From positions 94,344,756 through 94,408,755 of the forward strand of contig CM060731.1 in assembly GCA_030704615.1 (NCBI GenBank): a stretch of DNA of 64,000 nt, written 5' to 3'. Positions 56,351-64,000 of the stretch are shown in pieces; within the stretch, counting starts at the first letter, position 1; every line of letters starts with the position of its first letter. Position numbers and translations under genes: made by a program. A model generated the notes under the pieces. It was given only the letters and a program-made list of their open reading frames with translations, was not told the DNA's origin and made no database searches. The DNA is from Takakia lepidozioides (Eukaryota; Streptophyta; Takakiopsida; Takakiales; Takakiaceae).

Positions 56351-58531
56351 GCTCAAACAGTGTGCGGCAACGCACACTGTTTGAGCCCCCCATTTTGCTT
56401 GTTTTTTGATGTGCAAAACGGCCACATAGGGCCACTATGGCAGGTTGAATCCACCCCGAATTGGAAGCTCAAACAGTGTGCGGCACCGCACACTGTTTGA
56501 GCCCCCCATTTTGCTTGTTTTTTTATGTTCAAAACGGCCACATAGGGCCACTATGGCAGGTTCAATCCACCCCGAATTGGAAGCTCAAACAGTGTACGGC
56601 ACCGCACACTGTTTGAGCCCCCCATTTTGCTTGTTTTTTGATGTTCAAAACGGCCACATAGGGCCACTATGGCAGGTTCAATCCACCCCGAATTGGAAGC
56701 TCAAACAGTGTGCGCACCGCACACTGTTTGAGCCCCCCATTTTGTTTGTTTTTTGATGTTCAAACGGCCACATAGGGCCACTATGGCAGGTTCAATCCAC
56801 CCCGAATTGGAAGCTCAAACAGTGTGCGTCAACGCACACTGTTTGAGCCCCCCTTGTGCCTTGTTTTTTGGTGTGGAAATGGTGCACACGGGGCCTCTCT
56901 ATCTGGTTCAATCCACCCCTAATTCAAAGCTCCAACAGAGTGCGCCAATGCACACTGTTTGAGCCCCCCTTCTCACTTTTTTTTTCATAATAAAATCGTC
57001 CAGACAGGGTATTTCTATGAGGTTCAATCAACAATTTCCTGGCAGCTCCGGCAGTGTGCGTCAACGCACACTGTTTGAGCCCACCTTGTCATTGTTTTTT
57101 TCATTTGAAAATCGGCCACATAGGGCATCTCTTTGAGGTTCAATGCACACTTACCTGGCAGCTCAAACAGTGTGCTTCAACGCACACTGTTTGAGCCCAA
57201 CTTGTCATTGAATTGGAAGCTCAAACAGTGTGCGGCACCGCACACTGTTTGAGCCCCCCATTTTGCTTGTTTTTTCAAGTTCTAAACGACCACATAGGGC
57301 CACTCTGGCAGGTTCAATTCACCCCGAATTGGAAGCTCAAACAGTGTGCGTCAACGCACACTGTTTGAGCCCCCCTTGTGCCTTGTTTTTATGGTGTGGA
57401 AATGGTGCACACAGGGGCCTCTCTGTCTGGTTCAATCCACCCCTATTTCGAAGCTCAAACTGTGTGCGCCAACGCACACTGTTTGAGCCCCCCTTCTCAT
57501 TGTTTTTGGAATAATAAAATCAGGGTATCTCTGTGAGGTTCAATGAACAATTTCCTGGCAGCTCAAACAGTGTGCGCCAACGCACACTGTTTGAGCCCCC
57601 CTTCTCATTGTTTTTTTCATAATAAAATCGTCTAGACAGGGTAACTCTGTGAGGTTCAATCCACACTAACCTGGCAGCTCAAACAGTGTGCGTCAACGCA
57701 CACTGTTTGAGCCCCCCTCGGTATTGTTTCTTGAATGTGAAAATCGTGCACACAATCGCCTCTCTCTAAGGTTCATTCCACCCCTTTTTGGAAGCTCAAA
57801 CAGTGTGTGGCATCGCACACTATTTGAGCCCACGCTTGACATTATTTTTTCATTTTAGAATCGACCACAAAGGTCATCTCTATCAGGTTCAATTCACACT
57901 TACCTGGCAGCCCAAACAGTGTGCGTCAACGCACACTGTTTGAGACCCCTGATTTGCTTGTTTTTTAACATGAAAATTGTGCACCTAGGGCCAGTCTGGC
58001 AGGTTGAATCCACCCCAAAATGGAAGCTCAAATAGTGTGCGGCAACGCACACTGTTTGAGCCCCCTTCACTGACTTTTCTTTTATTTCAAAATCGGCCAC
58101 TCATGGCCACTATGCCATGTTAAAATCACCCCTTATTGCAAGCTCAAACAGTGTGCGGCAACGCACACTGTTTGAGCCCCCTTGTCTGCTTGTTTTTTGT
58201 TGTGAAAATCGGGCACCTAAGGCCACTCTGGCATGTTGAAATGAACCCTTATTGGAAGCTCAACAGTGTGCGGCAACGCACACTGTTTGAGCCCCCTCTC
58301 TGCTTGTTTTTCTATGTGAAATTGGGCCAAACAGGGCGAGTATGCATGCTCAAAACACCCATAGTTGGTAGCACGAAGAGTGTGCGGCAACGCACACTGT
58401 TTGTGCCCCCTTTTTGGCCCCCTCTCTGCCTGTTTGTTTTGTGGAAATATGCCACATAGGGCCAAATATCATGTTCAAAACACCACTATTTGGAAGCTGA
58501 AACATTGTGCGGCAACGCACAGTATTTTTGG
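56351..58531. repeat. Array of 20 palindromes in a 116-bp register, inside intron 1
   Basis: Each unit has arms GCTCAAACAGTGTGCG and CGCACACTGTTTGAGC around a 3-4 base centre (GCAA, GCAC, TCAA or CCAA). Starts: 56351, 56467, 56583, 56699, 56813, 56929, 57045, 57161, 57219, 57335, 57453, 57561, 57677, 57794, 57910, 58026, 58142, 58258, 58371, 58496. Spacing is 116 bp in most cases, exactly 58 (half) once, and 108-125 otherwise. Spacers are diverged copies of one sequence. The whole array lies in the first intron of the ParB-methyltransferase gene. Confidence 0.95.
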
Positions 58532-58649
58532 CCCCCACACTGCTTGTTTTCTGATGAGAAATTGGGCCATTTAGGGCCTGTCTGCCATGCTCAAAACATC
58601 ATCGTTTCATGCCTCTCTCTTATATCAATTTGAATGAACAACTCTGTAG

Positions 58650-59245
58650 GAGAAGATGCAAAGTGTGGCGGATGAGATCCCTTCGGGGCAGGGGAAGGAG
58701 ATCATTGTTGATGTGGACGATGAGTTCTATGAAAGCAAAGCTGCTGAGATGCTGGGGGGTCAGAAGGTAAACTCTCAGCTTGTGGTGCAAAGTATGCTTG
58801 CCCCGGGTGGGAGGTTGAAGATTCCCCTGTGTAGGTTGGTTTCCATGCCCGTCGTTCGTCCACCCCTCATCAAGGACATCCTGAAGCTGGAGGCCGAGTT
58901 TGTTCATGGGTATTTGGATGGATCCGCAGTCTTTTACGTTTCTACAAAGGATTCCAGAGGCAATGAGCTCCTTGTGGATGAGTCAATCGTGGACTCCTGG
59001 GATCCCATTTGGAGACAGGTGAACGAATCCTTCAAACTTCTTCTCTCCAGGAAACCTTCGACCCAGGCATTCTCAGGGAAGATGTTTCACGTTTGGGATG
59101 GCAACCACCGGTTGCTTGCATGGATGGCTGTCATTGGGAGGCTGCACTCACAGGAGGAAGAGTGGCATTACTCTGTTTGATCGATGGTGCTGGATTGTGA
59201 CGGGAACATGATGGGTCTTCTGATGGCAATGAATGATGTGAACAG
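58650..59245 (+). pseudogene. Exon 2: ParB/Srx-like domain
   Basis: Starts after acceptor CTCTGTAG and encodes EKMQSVADEIPSGQGKEIIV, YESKAAEML, KIPLCRLVSMPVVRPPLIKD, EAEFVHGYLDGSAVFYVSTK and FHVWDGNHRLLAWMAVIGRL. The order (a strand with the vsmPv pattern, a helix, then DGNHR.LAW) fits the ParB N-terminal/sulfiredoxin fold, where DG.HR binds nucleotide. A TGA at 59178 follows HYSV; the register continues with MVLDCDGNMMGLLMAMNDVN, so a single nonsense change is likely. Confidence 0.7.
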
Positions 59246-61380
59246 GTTGGTTTCTCATTCTACATGTTCCACTTGTGGTTCCGTGGTTCTTTGGTTCCAG
59301 TCCTCTGTTGACGGTCCTTGAATTTCATTCTGACTTTCACACATCATTCTGTAGAGGGACGGAGACATCGCATGTCAAAACGAGTTTGGTTCACACACTG
59401 TACAGGATACAAAGGATCGGGCAGATGCCCTTGACCAACTTCAAGACCATCCTTTCAGCAGAGACGTACAAGAAGTGCGAAAGCTCCAAGACATCAGAAA
59501 CGTGGTACTCGTTGACCCGTGAGGCTTTCATGGAGTATATGTACGCGGTGAGATACATCTTCCATCATCTGGCCTTTCAATATTCCTGCTTCCACATGTT
59601 TGTTTATGTTTGTTTCCCTTGCCCTTGGGTTGATGCAACTCTCGTGCATTCCCTTGCAGCAAGACATTGCAGATGCAGGAGAGCGTGGCAAACTGGAATA
59701 CTACAGCTCTACCCCTGAGGAGAGAAGGACAGCAAAGGGTGTTGAGAGTCACATCCAGAAAGAGATGACCGCCACAAGAAGGACTATTATGAGTGCTTTT
59801 GTGAAACAACTGAGAATTGCAGACCCAACCTTCGGACCAGAGTTCCTTCAAGAGGTGAAAAACCATTACAACAAGCCAGGCAAGCCGGAGATGGCCCAGG
59901 AGAAGTTACACAGGTTGTCTACTGCCGTTGTGTCTTCAGAACAGAAGGTGAAGTGGCTACAGATATGGAACTCCGATCCCACTGTTAGGGATACCCACAA
60001 GTTCCCCAGGCCGGAGAAAGAGAAGAAGACCCAGCGTGTCATTCCTGTCAGTGACAATGTGCTGGACACATGGCTTCACAAGGCCACTTACTGGAGCCAG
60101 GTATGATGTCCTTTGCTGTGTCACTTTCTTTTCGCTTTTTCTGTCATTCTTTTTCCATGTTACATTGGTTGTGATTGTTTTTGTTTTCATTCTTGCTTCT
60201 GTATTGGTCTGCAGTTGGAGGAAAGGGCCCGGTCGGTTCTACATACGCAGCTGGCTGACTATGGGATCACCATGACAAAACCAAAGGTCTCCTTCCAAGC
60301 ATACATGAGGAAATGGAGAGCCACAGTGTGGCAATCTTGTTTCTTCATAGAGTTCAGCAATGATGCTGGCATCAGTCGAACAAATGAGCTTGACCAGCAA
60401 GAGACAGGAGAAGAAGCCTGGAAACGATGCCTTTACAGGTGCAAAATGGACCGTGCTTCTTTGTTTTGCATAGACACAATCTCCTCCATCCAACCTGTTT
60501 TTGGCTAGCTCATATGAGTTTGTGGTGGAGTGTAATGTGTCGCATACTCTTTTAGGGGGTCTTTGTGATGGGGTGGAAAAGCTGGGAGACAATATTTGCA
60601 TTGCATAATGAGGTTGTTTTTGTTCCTGCAGGTACATAAAGTATGTTCTCATGGCAGAGAACTGCTTGGACAAACATCCTGATTTTGTGGACCTTTGGCT
60701 TGTCCCTGCTGGCAACCAGACCATGTTTACCACGGGGATCTTGCATGACTGGGGCCCAAACCATCTTTCTGCTTGTGGTTGGTATTTGGATTGCCCTGCT
60801 TCAGAAACCCCAGCTCAGGAGGTGTCTTTGAGAAGAGAGAATGAACGTATAGCAGCTACCGCCGCAGCAGCCGACCTCGACATTCATGAGAGAAATTTGA
60901 GGACTCTTGTAGAGAAGGAGCCTCCCGCTCAGGATACACCGGGTAAAGGTAGAAAGGAAAAGGGAAAGGATATTGCTGGTGGTGTGGGGAAAGGAAGGGG
61001 TAGGGGCAAGGGGGCACAAGGGCAGGTAGGTGGGCAGGGAAGTGTTGCAGATACTGGCCCTCTGGTGGTTGTCCAGGAGACTCCACCGCATGGTAGGGGA
61101 TCCGGGAGAAAGAACAAGGGGGTGGTTGATCCCAAGGACCCCTACCATGCAGTGGAGCATCCCACGAGGGTCATTCGCCCTACCAGATTGGAGATGGCCA
61201 ACGTCGGGTTCCTTGCCATGATGGAGTCCAAGAAATCTGATTACAAGGGCGAACCATCACCAGTGTGGGAGAGGATTGTGGAGTTCCTCGGCACGGTGCG
61301 TGTTGTCTTTTGCTTCTTGTCTGTTGTGTGCATGGATCGTTTCAATCCTCTTGAGCATTCCATTGCATGCTTGTTTGCAG

Positions 61381-62435
61381 GCTAAAATGACCAAATCCTG
61401 GGTGAACGGGAAGGAGAAGCCATATGCAGCCAAACTCATCATCTTGGACATCCTTGATGGGTTGCCAGTCCAGGTTGTCCCTCCATCGGGTGCTTGTCCA
61501 GGTTGGAATGCTCTTGATGAGCGCTACTGGCGGTGGATTTTCTCCTTTTGCAATTTCTTTCTGTCCGATGCAGGTGTTTTGGTGCTCATCTAGTCCATCG
61601 ACCTTCACTGTCGCCGTGCACTTGCCAGCTATTTGAAAGCCTCCGGTATGAGGGTCGTGAAGACATGGAATTGTGTGAAAAGCATGTACCTGACGAAGGG
61701 GGATCGTCCGGGAGAGATGGTAAATCTGCCTTCTTATTCCTCTTCTTAGTGGTTCTCGGATGGAGTTGCATAAGTCGCTCAAATGAATATGTAGGGGCCT
61801 GGTTTTCAAGCTTCTTAGTTCCTTATGTATGTCCTGTTCGCAGACTCGTTTGTTTGAAGTTGTTTGTCTCGTCTGAGTGCATCCACCTACGACTCCAGCC
61901 GTCATTAGGGAGTTCGCCATCACTCATGGGGGCAAGTTCATAGACGAGAGGACAGATCATCCCACGGATGACATGCACCACAACTACGTGGACAGCAACG
62001 TGTGCTTGCGAAGGGAGAATGGGGTTCCTTGGAGAGGGGCTAGGGAGAGGAGCCCGGCTTTCATTCAGACGATTGTGGAGTGTTGCACCTACAGAGACGC
62101 CAGAGTTCTGGATTTGTCAATGGGCACAGATTTGTCTCTTCAACATTCACATTTCGTGAGGTTTGTTTGACCTTGCACTTTCAGCTCTTCACATCGTTCC
62201 AAATGTGTCTTCAATGTCTGTTTCCTTCATTGTATTCCACTGCAGGTGCCTCGTACCACGCTTGCAAGGCCAGTGCGCGACATCTCTTTGGGATTGAAGG
62301 GGATGCCGAGATTTACAAGAACCTCCTGATGGGTTTGGGTGGACACACTTCTCAAGTCCTTCCGAAGCCCCTACTCGCTGATATTGATATAGGGGAGACT
62401 TCCGACAAGGAGCTGGATGACGACTTTGCCTGTGA
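61381..62435 (+). pseudogene. Exons 7-9: methyltransferase-like domain
   Basis: Exon 7 encodes KLIILDILDGLPVQVVPP, RYWRWIFSFCNFFLSDAGVL and, past a TAG at 61591, RRALASYLKASGMRVVKTWN. Exon 8 has FAITHGGKFIDERTDHPTDD and RDARVLDLSMGT. Exon 9 continues GASYHACKASARHLFGIEGD. An upstream catalytic strand with the SAM-binding V-L-D-x-x-x-G-T-G and GIE.D motifs at the C-terminal side is the permuted order of beta-class N4/N6 DNA methyltransferases. The catalytic tetrad is not obvious (DGLP where DPP(Y/W) would be expected), so activity is doubtful. Confidence 0.55.
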
Positions 62436-62823
62436 GTAAGTTCAACCTGTGGATGCTTGCATTGTTGTTTCAATACCCAGAATCACTATTCTTAAGGCAA
62501 AGTGCACATGGGAGATATCCTCTTCGTTGGACTTGTGCATTGCATCATTGTGTTCAAAATTGGTTTTTGTCCACTTGTGCAGGAGTCCGCGTGCTTCCAT
62601 TGACCCTCCAGGGCTATCACACCTTTTTGGACTTCTTTCAAGTCCTCCTCAGTCTTACGTCCTACCTGTTTATGCGGAGGCACTCGCAGCAAGCATGTCC
62701 ATCAATGGCACTCGCAGTCCAACCATCGACGGCCGTGGTAGAAGACGTGGTGTTGGGGCCGGAATCTTTGTGGATGACATAGCACAGGAGGTCGATACTG
62801 ATTCTGATGACTGTAACACTTGA

Positions 62824-63175
62824 TATGAAGTTTTCTTTTGCTTTCATTCGGGGCCAATTTTGAAATGGGATGGTTGTGTGTCCTTCTTGTCATGTTTGCA
62901 ATGTGTGCGTGGGATGCAAATTCATGGGAACAAACTATCGTTGGAGATGGGGGTTGCATGGACTGCCCAATGCAGGGGCTTGGTATGTTGATAACGTCTA
63001 AATGGATGCAATGGATACAATGGATGTAACACATCCAGTCTGCATTCCCTGGAAATGGCTGATCAACCCGCGGTAATAGGTGACACCCGCGGAAATAGGC
63101 CCTGTATGCATGCTAACGTGGCGTGAGCCTGTGCTGGGCTCACGGTTTCCTGGGCTCACAGAATAACACCCGCCC
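62824..63175. other. Right terminal region of the 12-kb element
   Basis: Non-coding. It holds two CCGCGG(T/A)AATAGG-type motifs (63069-63080 and 63088-63099) and GTGAGCC/GGCTCAC repeats (63123-63160) that mirror the left end. Confidence 0.6.
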
Positions 63176-63185
63176 CTTGGAGCCA
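63176..63185. repeat. Target site duplication, right copy
   Basis: CTTGGAGCCA, identical to 51004-51013. Confidence 0.85.
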
Positions 63186-63468
63186 TACTGGGGTGGATTC
63201 ATGGCTTCGTAGGATTGGGATTCGCCGGGCCAAAAGCTTGCCAAAGAACAAGTACATAGTTGAAATTGAATCCGGCCTGAAAACACTGCCGAAGCCAGAT
63301 ACTAATGTTCTACACAATATAACTAGTCATTCCCAACGAATGTTTCCAGCAACTTTGAGCAACACGAGTTATCTACAAGAATTGATTAAGAAAACAATGG
63401 ATGTGGGCATATTAAAGAAAGAGTCTCATTTCTTCCTAAAGATGGTTTTTCAAAGCTCGATGGCCTAG
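63186..63468 (+). other. Flank of the insertion, possible continuation of the B3-containing gene
   Basis: An open frame of about 91 codons (KNKYIVEIESGLKTLPKPDT, QELIKKTMDVGILKKESHFF) with no recognised domain. It lies directly beyond the right target duplication, so it was once next to the B3 exon. The B3 frame itself meets a stop at about 63245 on this side. Confidence 0.35.
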
Positions 63469-64000
63469 CGCCCCCACCGGGAAGGGAGAGAGGGGGAGAG
63501 AGGGAGAGAATGAGAGGGAAAGAGAGAGAGGGAAAAAAAAAAAAAAAAAAAAGGTGCGTGGGGGGGGGGGGGGGGGGGGGGTGATTGAGCAGTAGCTGCT
63601 TAGTAGCAAGGTCGGCTGCTCCCCCCCCCCAACCTTCTGTTTTTTTTTTTTTTTTGTGAGCAGCACAAAGAGAGGGAGAGAGAGGGAGAAAGGGGGCAAA
63701 GGAAAATAAATAAAAAAGTTGTAGGGGAAACCCTTTAGTGTCCCATCCCCCGTCCCCACCCCCTCTCCTTGCCCTTTAACTCAAACAAAAAGGCAGCCCC
63801 CCCCTCCGACCCCCATCCGTCGCAAGAAAAAAAAACCGCGCGCCCTTGGGCCCCCCCTTCGCATATGCGCGCCGGCAAGGCGTCGCAAATGGGGCAAGGG
63901 TCGCAAATTTTTTTCCTGCGACGGATGGAGTGATCCAGCGGAAGGGGGGAGCTGGTAGAGATGTTAGCAATAATTAATAGCTTCCACCAGCCACCTTCTG
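63469..64000. repeat. Low-complexity tract
   Basis: GGGAGAGAG repeats (63475-63530), a run of about 20 A (63534-63552), a run of about 23 G (63559-63581), C and T runs and GC-rich text. No gene. Homopolymer lengths may be unreliable. Confidence 0.8.

Larger units (their letters stand above)
55917..62823 (+). pseudogene. ParB/sulfiredoxin-like and DNA-methyltransferase-like fusion gene, ten exons, disabled
   Basis: Exons: 55917-56225, 58650-59245, 59355-59547, 59660-60100, 60215-60438, 60632-61295, 61381-61719, 61844-62129, 62246-62435 and 62583-62823 (stop TGA), with consistent phases and mostly GT-AG borders. Exon 1 is acidic, ending in a Lys-rich tract. Exon 2 has LCRLVSMPVVRPP and WDGNHRLLAW, a ParB/Srx-fold nucleotide-binding motif. 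The middle is helical and unrecognised. Exon 6 ends in a basic Gly/Lys linker. Exons 7-9 form a methyltransferase-like fold with VLDLSMGTG (motif I, split by intron 8) and HLFGIEGDAEIYKNLL. Disabling changes: TAG 56142, TGA 59178, TAG 61591, TGA 61874 and intron 8 donor AT instead of GT at 62130. A recognisable (D/N)PP(Y/W) catalytic box is not seen. Confidence 0.7.
51014..63175. mobile_element. 12.2-kb transposon carrying a SWIM/DDE gene, a ParB-methyltransferase gene and a palindrome array
   Basis: Left end GTGTAGCTACGGTGTGAGCC and right end read inward GGGTGTTATTCTGTGAGCCC share GTGT...TGTGAGCCCAG as a terminal inverted repeat. Further inward both ends carry GTGAGC/GCTCACG motifs and CCTATTNCCG(C/T)GG motifs (51109-51160 and 63068-63100). 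A 10-bp duplication flanks the element. The contents are a minus-strand transposase-like gene (51390-55116) and a plus-strand gene (55917-62823) whose first intron holds the palindrome array. The ends, duplication length and palindrome type match the 2.3-kb element at 42200-44534. Superfamily is uncertain; a 9-10 bp duplication and DDE core would suit a Mutator-like element. Confidence 0.8.

Noticed and set aside
56351-58531. CRISPR-like array (conserved repeats with variable spacers)
   Set aside because: The window is clearly eukaryotic, the 'spacers' are diverged copies of one sequence rather than unique, and the unit is 116 bp, so it is a palindrome-bearing tandem repeat.
62130-62245. U12-type AT-AG intron between methyltransferase exons 8 and 9
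   Set aside because: The donor region (ATTTGTCTC) does not match the U12 donor consensus and other donors in the gene are GT. A G-to-A change in a normal donor is simpler.

Overview
The window is nuclear DNA of a repeat-rich streptophyte, probably not a seed plant. The evidence is GT-AG introns, PLS-type pentatricopeptide (PPR) repeats, a plant-type B3 domain, plant CACTA and chromovirus elements primed by initiator tRNA-Met, and a land-plant-like purH/ATIC gene. A bryophyte, lycophyte, fern or charophyte alga would all fit, and the sequence alone does not decide. Most of the window is nested and decayed mobile DNA.

Layout. 0.3-3.4 kb: 3' part of a decayed non-LTR retrotransposon with a chromodomain, RNase H and a C-terminal nuclease-like domain. 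3.4-12.3 kb: degenerate PPR copies on the minus strand with shared flanking modules, a foldback remnant and a 420-bp tandem duplication. 44.9-47.16 kb is an inverted copy of part of this block. 14-30 kb: four damaged copies (A-D) of a gene family with a DDE-like core and a C-terminal SWIM zinc finger. Copy D is split by a 5.79-kb Ty3/gypsy chromovirus (23589-29378) whose reverse transcriptase has been partly deleted and inverted. 32.7-39.35 kb: the one clear host gene, plastid-type purH/ATIC on the minus strand, with a nonsense codon and an apparently missing exon in its IMP cyclohydrolase half. 39.5-44.9 kb: a LINE ORF1 region interrupted by a 2,335-bp transposon. 48.4-51.0 kb: a CACTA transposase pseudogene followed by a B3-domain exon.

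The most unusual structure is a 12.2-kb transposon at 51014-63175. It is flanked by a 10-bp target duplication (CTTGGAGCCA), has terminal inverted repeats containing TGTGAGCCCAG, and sits in the B3 exon frame. It carries two convergently arranged multi-exon genes: a SWIM/DDE transposase-like gene (minus) and a gene (plus) joining an acidic N-terminus, a ParB/sulfiredoxin-like domain with a DGNHR motif, and a C-terminal DNA-methyltransferase-like domain. Intron 1 of the second gene holds 20 near-perfect 35-36 bp palindromes in a 116-bp register over 2.2 kb. The 2.3-kb element at 42200-44534 has related ends, its own 10-bp target duplication (CACGCTGAGG) and a smaller array of similar palindromes (GTGTGCG...CGCACAC), so the two look like large and small members of one family. 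A third remnant may lie at 6.5-7.1 kb.

Nearly every disabling change seen (nonsense codons in the transposase, methyltransferase, chromovirus and ATIC, plus one splice donor) can be explained by a C-to-T or G-to-A transition, as expected from deamination of methylated cytosine. All calls come from reading the sequence and its translations; no database search was run.
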